A stretch of DNA of 64,000 bases from an uncultured Spirochaetaceae bacterium (GCA_944389025.1 CALXKU010000006.1:1-64000), one strand, 5' to 3'. Counted from the first letter of the stretch, positions 1-8,299 are shown. The notes: generated by a model from the sequence alone, not told the origin. Numbers and translations: made by a program.

Positions 1-46
1 CATGGGCGGATTTGATTTCCCATTCATCCCCATTATGGATTGATGA

Positions 47-382
47 CTATTTACCCACCAGAAATAGCGAATAACCAGTTTTTCCATTATTATAAATGGA
101 ACGTGTATCATAATAATTATAGTCACTGGAAAATAGTTTAGGATCAATGGATTCACAGTAGTTAACAAAATCAGTCCATGATTGTTCTGTTAATTTATAA
201 ATCCTATCATAATGGGGTGATGGTATTGGAAGATTCTCCTCTGAGTCTATCTTCTCCTTTAAATAACCAACTTCATTTTCTAACGCGGTAATTCTTGCTT
301 CTAAATCCTCTGAATACTCTCCACAGCTTGCTGAGAAAACTATAAGCACCAGACACATTAGGAAAATAAATGCTTTTTTCAT
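47..382 (-). CDS. small putative lipoprotein
   Basis: Predicted 111-residue exported lipoprotein of unknown function. The N-terminus MKKAFIFLMCLVLIVFSASC is a signal peptide with a relaxed lipobox ending in Cys20. It is followed by a short heptad-like stretch (LEARITALENEVGYLKEK) that could form a coiled coil, then a Tyr/Asn-rich tail. The start at 382 is chosen because AGGAGG lies five to six bases upstream; the longer open frame to 457 adds a non-signal-like 25 residues. No family is recognised. It lies alone, downstream of the two micro-ORF elements on the same strand. Confidence 0.7.
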   Translation of the reverse strand: MKKAFIFLMCLVLIVFSASCGEYSEDLEARITALENEVGYLKEKIDSEENLPIPSPHYDRIYKLTEQSWTDFVNYCESIDPKLFSSDYNYYDTRSIYNNGKTGYSLFLVGK

Positions 383-595
383 AAATTCCTCCAAGAGGTT
401 TACCTCAAAAACGGAATAACGACAACTACGACACATGAATATATCTATTGAATTCATTGTATTACAATAATTTATTTTGTCAAACTAAACTCTGAATAGA
501 AGTTTTATAATTCTGAAAGTAATTTAACTATAGTTTTGTACTTGACTTCTTGCTTACATTGACGAGAAAAAACGAATAGGTTAAGATATTGATAG

Positions 596-892
596 AAAGA
601 AGCACTGCCGATAGATGGTTGGCTTCTGAGTCCGCTATTTCAAGACGGACACTTATGATATAGTAATCCGCCCCTTAATGCTTGCCAGAGCCGGGGCGGT
701 TATTTATGAACAGGAGAATCGCTGTCACAAGGGAGAGAACCTTAGAGGCTAAGTCTACGAGTTTCAGGATTATATCCAAAACCATATAAGCTCCTTATAG
801 ATTAAGAATCCATGAAGCCTATACAGGCTCCAGTATGTAACAACTGGAAGCCAACCGTCCACCGTTTTTCAAGCAGTGCCGTAAGAAGTATA
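596..892 (-). ncRNA. structured RNA element A carrying a micro-ORF (candidate type I toxin mRNA)
   Basis: Minus-strand unit with a -10 box TATACT (892-887) and a predicted 5' end near 880 starting GGCACTGC. The 5' arm GGTTGGCTTC is perfectly complementary to GAAGCCAACC near the 3' end, and terminal GGCACTGC pairs with GCAGTGCT at 608-601. Between the ends lie an SD-led ORF, a GC hairpin (CCGCCCC/GGGGCGG, about 669-697) overlapping the stop codon, and a second hairpin GTCCG/CGGAC (about 629-649). A pyrimidine-rich CTTCTTTC follows the last pairing. The closed-end fold resembles hok- or AapA-type toxin mRNAs by architecture only. No antisense promoter was clearly identified. Confidence 0.55.
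675..785 (-). CDS. 36-residue hydrophobic peptide (candidate type I toxin A)
   Basis: Micro-ORF inside RNA element A. The peptide starts MVLDIILKLVDLASKVLSLV, continues with a hydrophobic TAILLFI segment and ends in a polar basic tail (NNRPGSGKH). This is consistent with a single membrane-spanning or amphipathic helix. AAGGAG sits five to six bases before the ATG. The SD lies in a small palindrome (ATAAG-GAG-CTTAT), so it could be hidden in a local hairpin. The stop codon falls inside the GC-rich terminal hairpin. It shares layout but not sequence with the peptide of element B. Toxicity is inference from size, hydrophobicity and RNA context. Confidence 0.5.
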   Translation of the reverse strand: MVLDIILKLVDLASKVLSLVTAILLFINNRPGSGKH

Positions 893-970
893 TAAGAAAT
901 AATCTATCAAGGAAGGTTTTAGACATGAGAAGTCTTCTTGACGATGTTGAAAATTCTGAGATACTATGAA

Positions 971-1245
971 TATAGAAAGAGGCACTGCCGATGAACGGTA
1001 GCCTTGCAAAAGTTTAGAACGAAAACCGTCCTAGCTCGCTACAGCTAATGGGCGGTTTATCTTTTGAAAGTAGCTATTAGAAGTCCTAAGACCGTGAATA
1101 CGATCATAAGAACATAATAGGTCTCTGAATCCATAGACATCACCTCCTTTTCCGTTTTTTTTGACGAATCGGGAAGCAACGCCTCCCGATATCCGAAAAT
1201 CGAAAATAGGAGGCTACCGTCCACCGTTTCAAGCAGTGCCTTGGG
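971..1245 (-). ncRNA. structured RNA element B carrying a micro-ORF (candidate type I toxin mRNA)
   Basis: Second tandem copy of the element, same strand as A. It has -10 TATACT preceded by a possible -35 TTGCTA at 18 bp, and a predicted 5' end at about 1240 (GGCACTGCTTGAAACGGTGG). The end helices are GGCACTGC with GCAGTGCC (988-981) and ACGGTAGCCT with AGGCTACCGT, both perfect. In the leader a hairpin ATCGGGA/TCCCGAT precedes an A-run and the SD. The leader also has CCTCCT, complementary to the SD AGGAGG and overlapping the arm that pairs with the 3' end, so two alternative folds compete. After the ORF comes a hairpin AACCGCCC/GGACGGTT. Only the framework is conserved with A. Confidence 0.6.
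1057..1134 (-). CDS. 25-residue hydrophobic peptide (candidate type I toxin B)
   Basis: Micro-ORF in element B. The peptide begins MDSETYY, has the hydrophobic core VLMIVFTVLGLLIA and ends TFKR, which is the classic layout of a single-helix membrane peptide with a basic C-terminus. The SD is AAAAGGAGGTGAT, eight bases before ATG and an almost complete match to the 16S rRNA 3' end, which is unusually strong for this window. Such strong SDs are typical of toxin mRNAs whose translation is blocked by folding. Function is inferred from architecture; no family name can be assigned. Confidence 0.55.
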   Translation of the reverse strand: MDSETYYVLMIVFTVLGLLIATFKR

Positions 1246-1315
1246 CAGTATATAAGAAAATGGAATGGTTTAGCAAGAAAAACGAAAAGGATAGACTTAG
1301 ATGTGTAGCGACTGA

Positions 1316-1501
1316 ATAAATTATTTCCCTATTACGATTTCTTTATCCCTTCTGTTTCATATGATCGATCATAACGAAGGTCGATTATTTTCCATTTATA
1401 CACCCTTAGATAGAGAAGATTTTCTTCCAGTTTTTAAATTTAAAAGCACTATTGGTGTAGGATATCAGTATATAGAAGTAAAAATAATATTCGTTAGATA
1501 A
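1316..1501 (+). pseudogene. possible remnant of an outer-membrane barrel gene
   Basis: An open frame of 61 codons without a convincing start (internal ATG at 1361, no SD). The translation ends FKSTIGVGYQYIEVKIIFVR, an alternating polar/hydrophobic pattern of the kind that closes outer-membrane beta-barrels. It follows element B and precedes the DUF6884 gene. It may be a decayed 3' end of a lost gene or chance. The remaining stretch 1502-1679 is AT-rich with no other feature seen. Confidence 0.25.
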
Positions 1502-1679
1502 TTACAAAATCTTATATAAAAATAATCTACTAGTCCTAAATAGCATAAAAACACCGTAAATCTTTACAGGAAAAAAAAAATACACTATTCTTAACTATTG
1601 GATATATTTTCCTGTATTTTGTGCAGATTTTTATAAGGAAAACGAGTAGTCGATATAACAGAAGTAAGGAGCGGGGTAG

Positions 1680-2102
1680 ATGAATAATGTCGTTTTAATT
1701 GGCTGTGGTAATCAGAAATTGAATGATGGTAAAACGCATAGAGCGGAAGAACTTTATACCAGTGGGTATTTCAAACTCAAGATGAAGTACGCTAAGACAT
1801 TCAACTGTCCTATCAGGATTCTCTCTGCAAAACATCATGTACTGAACTTGGATAAGGAAATTGAATACTACGATAAAACCTTAAAGAAAATGAAGAAAAA
1901 CGAGAAGGTAGAATGGGCTAAGGAAGTGAAAACAGAGCTCGGTTCCGAATTTGATTTAGCAAATACGAATTTCATCGTTCTAGCAGGAAAAGATTATTAC
2001 AAATATCTCGATAAGGATTTGAATCTAGATCTCGTATTTAAAGATGTTGGAGGAATCGGTAAGCAGATGGCCTTCATGAAAAAAGCAATAGAGAATGCAT
2101 AA
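1680..2102 (+). CDS. DUF6884 family protein
   Basis: 140-residue cytosolic protein. The N-terminal motif VVLIGCGNQKL, then HRAEELYTSGYFKLKMKYA, ILSAKHHVL and the Asp-rich IEYYDKTLKKM form the pattern I associate with the DUF6884 family, small proteins of unknown biochemical role often seen in mobile or phage-linked regions. The start has AAGGAG eight bases upstream. The end overlaps the longest possible frame of the next gene but not its chosen start. Located in the accessory region beside toxin-like elements and a frameshifted lipoprotein. Family assignment is from memory of the motif and unverified. Confidence 0.6.
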   Translation: MNNVVLIGCGNQKLNDGKTHRAEELYTSGYFKLKMKYAKTFNCPIRILSAKHHVLNLDKEIEYYDKTLKKMKKNEKVEWAKEVKTELGSEFDLANTNFIVLAGKDYYKYLDKDLNLDLVFKDVGGIGKQMAFMKKAIENA

Positions 2103-2118
2103 GGGAAAGGGTAGTAGA

Positions 2119-4458
2119 ATGAAAAAGCATGTATCTCCATTATTCAAAGTCATAGGATTATTCCTTGTTCTTTTACTTGTCGTACTGTCATGTAAGCCAG
2201 ATCCTGTTGATACGACACAGTTCTATGACACACCGACAGCTAAGGGAAGAATTATTCTCCCAGAAGGATCAGAACTCTCCTATTCTGATATCTATGTAAA
2301 GGTGGAGGAGACAGGGAATCAGTATCAGGTATCAAGTGATGGAAGCTGGGCTATCTCGGGACTAGAAGAGGGAGTCTCCTATACTCTCTATTTCCAGAAT
2401 GAGCCATTTATCGACATCTCCTCACGAAGTATTACTCCTAGGAATGGGGAACATCACCATTATGGAGGGAGAAAGGATGATGTTCATGCTTCCACAGGAC
2501 AGGGAACGGATAACGGAATCGTGCAGATAAAGAGATCAGCTAGCGTGAAAGGAAGTGTGACGACATCTGATGGTTCATCACTGCTTGGCATAGACATCTA
2601 TGTTCCCGGAACATCATATATGGCAAAGAGCGATGAGGATGGAACATTCACTATAACGGGTCTTCCAGACGGAGAGTACAGGATAGTAGCCGAGAAGTAC
2701 GGTTATATAACAGCATATTCAGAACCTTTTACTGTTTTAACAAATGAAAGTGATGAGACTGTCATAGAGTTAAGCAGTACTCTATCCCTTGTTCCAGGAA
2801 CGGGAACAATACAGGGATCGATAACATATGAGGGAAGTACATCCAGTACATATCGTCCAGCAACGGTATATATACAGAAGGAAGATGACGCTTCTGTGAA
2901 TGTAACGGTAGGAAGTGATGAGACTGGAAGATACACAGCAGGAGATCTGATACCCGGATTATATACGATAACGGTTAATCCAGATGGAGCATATACACCA
3001 TCGAAGGTAGAGGGTGTATCTGTAGACGCAGCAAAGACGACGATAGTTGACCCGATAGTACTTGTAGCCAACGGAGGAACATTCAAAGGTAGTGTATCCA
3101 CATATGATGGAAAAGGTGTGACGGGAGCAACCGTACTATTAACATCGAATGCGGGAACGGAGTCATATTTCACAGGTGTTGCAAGTGATGGAATCTTCAC
3201 GATTTCTAATATAGTACCGGGAAATTACACGTATACGATCAGCATGGATGGTTATTCACCATATACAGGGAGTGCGATGATCTCAGCCGCGACCGTATAT
3301 GAGATTACAGCAGAGCTTCAAGGAGGACTTGGCGCGGTAAGTGGTAAGATCTTCCTAGAAGGGGTAGATGTATATTCAGGAATAACAGTAACCTTAGTAA
3401 ATCTAAAGGATTCAAGTATCACTTATACGGAAACTACTAGAGATGATGGTTCATTTGATATTACTGGTATAGAAAGAGCTGGGGAGTATCAGGTGAGAGT
3501 GAGCTGTGCTGGATATGTTTCCAACAACTCTAAAACGGTATCAGTAAAAATAGGCCAAGTTGCTACAGTAAAAGATATAACTCTATACAGTGTACATGCG
3601 AAAGTAAGAGGAACAATACTTCTTGAAGGAGCTGCAAGTCATGAGGGAACGTTATTACTCCTTAGAAATGATACTAACCAGTACACATCGACTACTGCAG
3701 CCGATGGCTCATTCATAATAACAGGGGTAGTTCCTGGAACATATACTCTTCTTGCCTCCAAGAGTGGATACAATTCAAAGGAGAGTATCGAGTTCTCTGT
3801 TGAACCTTCTTCTGATAAGACAATAGATTCCATGGCGCTAGAGATAGGAGTAAGGTCCATAACCGGATCTGTAGAGCTTGAACTTACTGATGATTATTCA
3901 GGAGTACTTGTAACGGCAACGAATCTTGAGGACAGCTCAAACATAACATCCGCTATAACAAACAGTGCAGGAACATTCTCCCTTGCAGGTCTTGTTCCTG
4001 GAGAGTATCTGATTTCAATCAGTAAGCCGGGCTATAGGACGATGACACTGGAAACTGTGAATGTCATAGAATCCCAGCCAATCACCTTAGATAAGGTGAG
4101 AATGGAGATAGAGAGGGGAGAGATAACAGGAATAGCGAAGCTGGAAGGAAGGACGGATTACTCAGGAATAAAGGTTGAACTGATAGGAACAGAGTATGTC
4201 ACGGAGACTGATGAGGGTGGCAGTTATTCATTCTCCGTTCCATCAGGAAACTATGCTGGAATACGATTCTCAAAAGAGGATTTCTCCTCATCAAGTGTTT
4301 CTGGAAACCTGATCGTTCTTACGAACCAGACCTACAACGTTGAGGACATGGAACTTAAAGCCCTAAAAACAAGTGTGAAGGGTAGGATAGATGTTCTCGC
4401 AACGGAAGATGAGAGTGGTGGTATCATTAGGAACGGAATTTACAATGGTTACCGATGA
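2119..4458 (+). CDS. repeat lipoprotein, 5' part of a frameshifted gene
   Basis: N-terminal part of a large surface or periplasmic lipoprotein. The start at 2119 is preferred over 2095 because GGGAAAGGG precedes it and it gives MKKHVSPLFKVIGLFLVLLLVVLSC, a signal peptide with lipobox VLSC. After residue 45 come at least eight approximately 90-residue beta-sandwich repeats with the pattern G-x-V-x-L-x-G-x...YSGI-V-V...T-x-x-DGSF-x-I-x-G-L-x-PGEY, as in carboxypeptidase-regulatory-like (CarboxypepD_reg/DUF4480-like) domains. The reading frame breaks at about 4405-4430 inside another such repeat: the pattern DESG-VVVSLGTEF resumes in the +1 frame. The tail RNGIYNGYR is out-of-frame read-through. 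Confidence 0.7.
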   Translation: MKKHVSPLFKVIGLFLVLLLVVLSCKPDPVDTTQFYDTPTAKGRIILPEGSELSYSDIYVKVEETGNQYQVSSDGSWAISGLEEGVSYTLYFQNEPFIDISSRSITPRNGEHHHYGGRKDDVHASTGQGTDNGIVQIKRSASVKGSVTTSDGSSLLGIDIYVPGTSYMAKSDEDGTFTITGLPDGEYRIVAEKYGYITAYSEPFTVLTNESDETVIELSSTLSLVPGTGTIQGSITYEGSTSSTYRPATVYIQKEDDASVNVTVGSDETGRYTAGDLIPGLYTITVNPDGAYTPSKVEGVSVDAAKTTIVDPIVLVANGGTFKGSVSTYDGKGVTGATVLLTSNAGTESYFTGVASDGIFTISNIVPGNYTYTISMDGYSPYTGSAMISAATVYEITAELQGGLGAVSGKIFLEGVDVYSGITVTLVNLKDSSITYTETTRDDGSFDITGIERAGEYQVRVSCAGYVSNNSKTVSVKIGQVATVKDITLYSVHAKVRGTILLEGAASHEGTLLLLRNDTNQYTSTTAADGSFIITGVVPGTYTLLASKSGYNSKESIEFSVEPSSDKTIDSMALEIGVRSITGSVELELTDDYSGVLVTATNLEDSSNITSAITNSAGTFSLAGLVPGEYLISISKPGYRTMTLETVNVIESQPITLDKVRMEIERGEITGIAKLEGRTDYSGIKVELIGTEYVTETDEGGSYSFSVPSGNYAGIRFSKEDFSSSSVSGNLIVLTNQTYNVEDMELKALKTSVKGRIDVLATEDESGGIIRNGIYNGYR

Positions 4459-6616
4459 GACTGGTAATTTTGAATTTAACCATGTTCCACTTGGCTCATA
4501 CCGCTTGGAAGCGGAGAGGAAGAATACACCTCTTGTAACAAAGGAATTCACATTGCCTCCATGTCCCGTAATGGATCTGGAGACGATCACGTTAATACCG
4601 AACTCTGCTTCGATATATGGAAATGCCTCCCTCGATGGAAAGACGGATCATTCCAATATAAGGGTGACGGCTGTTCCTGATGATTCCACCCTCCCAACTC
4701 AAACTACCGTAACCGATGCAGGAGGTGCTTTCTACCTTGGCAACGTCGTAGCCTACGAAGATTATACTGTTAAGTTTGAAAAAGAAGGATGGGATACGGT
4801 AGAGTTTACAGTATCTGAATTAAAGCCACTTGAAGAGAGGAATATAACAGAAGAAAATCCTGTAAATCTTGTTGATACTACAGCTCCTGTATTGGAAAGC
4901 GTGGTAATCAATGATGGGGCGAACACAGCGGTAAATAGAAATGTAAGAATCACATTGAAAGTAAGTGATGCAGGAAGCGGAGTAAGCAAGATGCAGTACT
5001 GCTTTGATAACAGGTTTGATGAGACGGTGACGATGAGGGATTATATGGGAACCTTCAATGTGAATATGCCTCAGAATAATGGAGAAAAAACAATCTATGT
5101 TACTGTTTACGATGGATCAGGAAATGCTTCCGAGGTAATGAAAGCTTCTGTGACTCTTGTTGATCAGAAAACAGAGGTATCAAGTGTTCTAAAAGGGGAA
5201 GATCTGACATGGACAAAGGATAAATCACCATATCTCGTCACAGGTTCTGTATATGTAAGCAAAGGTGATACTTTGACCATAGAGCCTGGGGTGGATGTTC
5301 AGTTTGCAGGACAATATGAAATCTATGTTGATGGGGTTATTATTGCGGAAGGAACGGAAACAGAACATATTAATTTTTATGGTATAGATGATGGATATGA
5401 CACATGGGAAGGGATAAATATTCAGAATAGTGATTTGAGATCCCATTTGAATTATGTGGATATCTACGATGCTAATATTGGACTTTTGCGCAATGGTGTA
5501 GTAGAGAACTCTACAATAAAAGCTACATCTGCTATATCTGATAATTTTTATGGTTATTTATTTAACGTAGAAATTGAAGGTAATGTTCATATTAACAGTG
5601 CATTCTTAAATAATGTTCATATTACAGGAGATTCTGTTGGTTTATATAGCACAGAAACCAATAACGTGGTTATTGATGGAGAGAAGATTTATATCGATAA
5701 TAGTTTCTGTTTTAATACATTGTTTAATGGTCTCGTTACTTTTGGAAACATAAGTAATTTTTCATATTGTACATTCAATGGCAATTTTGATGATCCTTCT
5801 GCTAGTTTTTATATACGTTATAGTTCTTTCTATAATACATCCTCAATATCTGTAGGAGGGGTTTCTTCTTTTATCGAATATTCCAATCTGAGTAACGTTG
5901 AAAAAATTATTGTAAAGGCAACAGACTATAATAAAATAAATCTTAACTTACGAAACAACTTCTGGGGCTATGATAAGACTCGTGAAATGGATGAAAACAC
6001 GAATGGAAATGTATCTTTTATAGAGGATTTCTATGATGGAAATTTTGAATTAGCCAGAGTAGATTATTCCAATTATTACAGGAAACCATTAGAGAACGTG
6101 GGCTATCAAGGAGACAACTTCATCCCAGCAGATATTCCAAACAGAATATACGAGGTCGGAGACATTGGCGAATTGGGAGGAACTATTCTCTATTATGATG
6201 AAGATAATCAGTTTGCTGATTGGGATTATATAGAAGGAATAACTCTTGCTATTGAGTTGCCGTTTGGTTATTACCGGGATTCTCCTAATGGGATAAATCA
6301 AATGGTTGGAACATCTGCTGAGATTGGAGCAGGAAAAGCCAATACTGAGAAGCTTGTGGAAGCTATGGGAGAGAGAGCCTACTTGGAGGAATCTGGAGAT
6401 AAGAAAGGCATATATGCTGCTAAGATTGCCTCTATGATGGGTGCAGAAGGAGCAGAATGGTATCTACCAAGCTCTGAAGAATTTGAATTGATTGAAGGTT
6501 ATTATGGGTGGACTAGTACAGAAAGTGGTACGACTCAGGCATATGAAAAAAGTCATATTATTATGAATAGTGCAAGGGCAGATAAAAAAACTATCAATTT
6601 AATTCACTATTTCTAA
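4391..6616 (+). CDS. repeat lipoprotein, 3' part of the frameshifted gene (Ig-like, DUF1566/Lcl-like C-terminus)
   Basis: Continuation of the preceding gene after a one-base gain or two-base loss. The nominal ATG at 4391 has no SD; real homology resumes around VVVSLGTEFTMVTDETGNFEF. In order: the rest of a carboxypeptidase-regulatory-like repeat, one more repeat, an Ig-like segment (APVLESVVINDGANTAVNRN), a right-handed beta-helix-like part rich in Asn and aromatic residues (roughly residues 260-540), and a C-terminal domain with GAEWYLPSSEEFELIEGYYG typical of DUF1566/Lcl domains. It could be a true pseudogene, a phase-variable or programmed shift, or an assembly error. Confidence 0.65.
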   Translation: MFSQRKMRVVVSLGTEFTMVTDETGNFEFNHVPLGSYRLEAERKNTPLVTKEFTLPPCPVMDLETITLIPNSASIYGNASLDGKTDHSNIRVTAVPDDSTLPTQTTVTDAGGAFYLGNVVAYEDYTVKFEKEGWDTVEFTVSELKPLEERNITEENPVNLVDTTAPVLESVVINDGANTAVNRNVRITLKVSDAGSGVSKMQYCFDNRFDETVTMRDYMGTFNVNMPQNNGEKTIYVTVYDGSGNASEVMKASVTLVDQKTEVSSVLKGEDLTWTKDKSPYLVTGSVYVSKGDTLTIEPGVDVQFAGQYEIYVDGVIIAEGTETEHINFYGIDDGYDTWEGINIQNSDLRSHLNYVDIYDANIGLLRNGVVENSTIKATSAISDNFYGYLFNVEIEGNVHINSAFLNNVHITGDSVGLYSTETNNVVIDGEKIYIDNSFCFNTLFNGLVTFGNISNFSYCTFNGNFDDPSASFYIRYSSFYNTSSISVGGVSSFIEYSNLSNVEKIIVKATDYNKINLNLRNNFWGYDKTREMDENTNGNVSFIEDFYDGNFELARVDYSNYYRKPLENVGYQGDNFIPADIPNRIYEVGDIGELGGTILYYDEDNQFADWDYIEGITLAIELPFGYYRDSPNGINQMVGTSAEIGAGKANTEKLVEAMGERAYLEESGDKKGIYAAKIASMMGAEGAEWYLPSSEEFELIEGYYGWTSTESGTTQAYEKSHIIMNSARADKKTINLIHYF

Positions 6617-6631
6617 ATACAGGAGGAAATT

Positions 6632-7174
6632 ATGAAGTTTTATGCAGTTGATTTAAGAAAGGAGAATTTAACTTCTGTTCCTGCTGATAAGCCCGGGTAT
6701 TATAAGTGGTGGGCGAAGAGGGAGGATTTAGAGGTACTTTTAAAGGCTTTGAATGTCGATTTTGATAACGTTTCAGATGTTATTGAAACTGATGGAGAGT
6801 GGTATTGTATTTATGTTGGAGTTGCCATAAAAGAATCTATTAGGAATAGGTTGAAATGGCATATCATGCAGGAGAATACAGAATCTGCTGTTAAGAGTTC
6901 TGCTCTTTCTACATTCAGGGCTTCCATCTCAAGCCTTGTTGCAGGAGATCAGAGGGATACTGCTGCTACCAATGAGTTTATAGATCGCTTAATGGTTGAA
7001 TATTATACTGTAGATCTTCCTATCAAATCGGATGAAGCTCAGAAAGAGATAGAAGAAAAGGAGAAGGAAAAGATGGAGAGTAATCTAAGGATTCTCAACA
7101 TAAAGCAGAACTACTATGAGGGTGTAAAAGAGATAGTAAGGAAACTGAAGAAGAAAAGGAAAGAAAGTAAATAA
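6632..7174 (+). CDS. GIY-YIG-like nuclease-fold protein
   Basis: 180-residue soluble protein. PGYYKWWA near residue 22 and WYCIYVGVA near residue 69 correspond to the GIY and YIG halves of the GIY-YIG nuclease core. SIRNRLKWHI supplies the conserved Arg and NEFIDRLMVEYY a conserved Glu. The C-terminus is a highly charged Lys/Glu helix. CAGGAGGAAATT gives a strong SD, and the gene begins 16 bases after the lipoprotein, so the two are probably co-transcribed up to the terminator at 7188. The substrate is unknown; the wide spacing between GYY and YVG differs from UvrC or homing endonucleases. The nuclease role is inference. Confidence 0.55.
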   Translation: MKFYAVDLRKENLTSVPADKPGYYKWWAKREDLEVLLKALNVDFDNVSDVIETDGEWYCIYVGVAIKESIRNRLKWHIMQENTESAVKSSALSTFRASISSLVAGDQRDTAATNEFIDRLMVEYYTVDLPIKSDEAQKEIEEKEKEKMESNLRILNIKQNYYEGVKEIVRKLKKKRKESK

Positions 7175-7187
7175 TCTTTAGTACTAT

Positions 7188-7221
7188 AGCCTGATTCTTA
7201 AATGGGAGTCAGGCTTTTTAT
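7188..7221. terminator. bidirectional intrinsic terminator
   Basis: A ten-pair stem AGCCTGATTC/GAGTCAGGCT with an eight-base loop, followed by TTTTTATTT on the plus strand and with A/T-rich flank on the other. It lies between the GIY-YIG-like gene and the convergent fic remnant. Confidence 0.75.
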
Positions 7222-7493
7222 TTCAGTTTTATGCTATACCAGGTTCCCTTATTCAGGCCATGTTTTTCTACAAGGTTTTTTGCTATGAGGCGGTTCAATA
7301 TGAGTTTTACTGAGCTTTGGGGGATTGTCTGTATCTCTTCTGCAATTCTTTTCGCATTTACTCCATCCAGTTTCTTTACTGCTTGAAGAACTCTTTTTTC
7401 ATCAGCATTAAGAGTGTTATTTGATGAGTATTCTTCTATTTTCTCTTTTAATCTTTTTGTTTGAATTCTTATAAGGGAAGTGAAGAAAGCCAT
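7218..7493 (-). pseudogene. C-terminal winged-helix part of a frameshifted fic gene
   Basis: 91-codon frame continuing the Fic protein encoded just upstream. FFTSLIRIQTKRLKEKI matches the segment that follows PWL in Fic proteins, and the remainder (ADEKRVLQAVKKLDGVNAKR...SVKLILNRLIAKNLVEK) is a winged helix-turn-helix, the usual C-terminal domain of this Fic class. Restoring one T in the run CTTTCTTC near 7483 joins both frames as DYLPWLFFTSLI. The nominal start ATG lies inside the original ORF and has no SD, so independent translation is unlikely. Confidence 0.65.
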
Positions 7494-8113
7494 GGAAGAT
7501 AATCATATCTGTCATTTGAAAATGACATCTGTGTCCTTCTAAGTGCAGTATAGTAATACGATTTTCCCTCTTCAACTATCTTTTCCAGTGAATAGTATTC
7601 GATGAAATCATAGCCGTGTTTTAGAAGAAGTAGATTTGTAATTAATCTAGATAATCTTCCATTTCCATCTTGGAATGGATGGATTGCAAGGAAATGTACG
7701 ATAAATACTCCTATCGAAATGATCGGGCTGAATGCTGTGTTAGAGAGAGCGTCGTTCGTCTCCTGAATAAGATCATGCATTAAAATAGGTGTTTCAAAAG
7801 GGGAGGCGGTTCTGAATATGATTCCTATTTCCTTGCCTGTACTATCGAAAGAGGCGACAGCGTTATCGACATTCTTATATTCACCTCTATGCCGTTCATC
7901 CTTTGATACATTAGATAGAAGCATAGAATGAAGCTGCTTTATGTAATTCTCGCTTAAAGGTATTGCAGTACAGTTATCGTATATCGTTCTGAGGGTATTC
8001 TGATATTTGTCGATAAATAACGATATATTGCGATAATTAATGATAAGTGTATTTCTTCTATATGTACCAGATAAATGGGGCAAAGCTGTGGCATTTTCAT
8101 ATGATCTGAATAC
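7469..8113 (-). pseudogene. Fic (AMP-transferase) domain protein, truncated and frameshifted
   Basis: Encodes the Fic core: signature HPFQDGNGRLSR (HPFxxGNGR, catalytic His) and, before it, the GEYK region and a family-typical LHSMLL helix. Fic enzymes usually transfer AMP to hydroxyl side chains of target proteins. The frame is open to 8113 but no ATG or SD exists; a TTG at 8083 is the only start, and two stop codons lie just upstream. The usual N-terminal portion, including an inhibitory [ST]xxxE[GN] helix, is missing. The 3' side shifts frame after DYLPW (see 7218-7493). Most likely a decayed gene. Confidence 0.65.
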
Positions 8114-8269
8114 TTATTATGAAGCTAAGGTAGAAGTTTAATTAAACAATTTTTCTAAAATGAGGGCTTATCGTGTGGTGGTGTCCTTTTTTTGATGTAA
8201 GGATTCTTTTATATTTTAAGAAAATAAGATTTGCATTTTTCACTTTGTTAATTTATTTTAAAAAATGTA

Positions 8270-8299
8270 TTGACCAAGAGAAAACAATTTTGGTAGATT
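8270..8299 (+). promoter_or_regulatory. promoter of tRNA-Val
   Basis: -35 TTGACC and -10 TAGATT separated by 18 bases, placing a start site a few bases before the tRNA. Confidence 0.6.

Noticed and set aside
1085-1170. Antisense RNA promoter opposite micro-ORF B
   Set aside because: Candidates (CATAAT at about 1113, TACGAT at about 1099) have poor -35 boxes and no convincing terminator; not supported without transcript data.
2703-3200. 165-codon minus-strand ORF inside the repeat lipoprotein
   Set aside because: Shadow frame of repeated Gly/Ser/Thr codons on the other strand.
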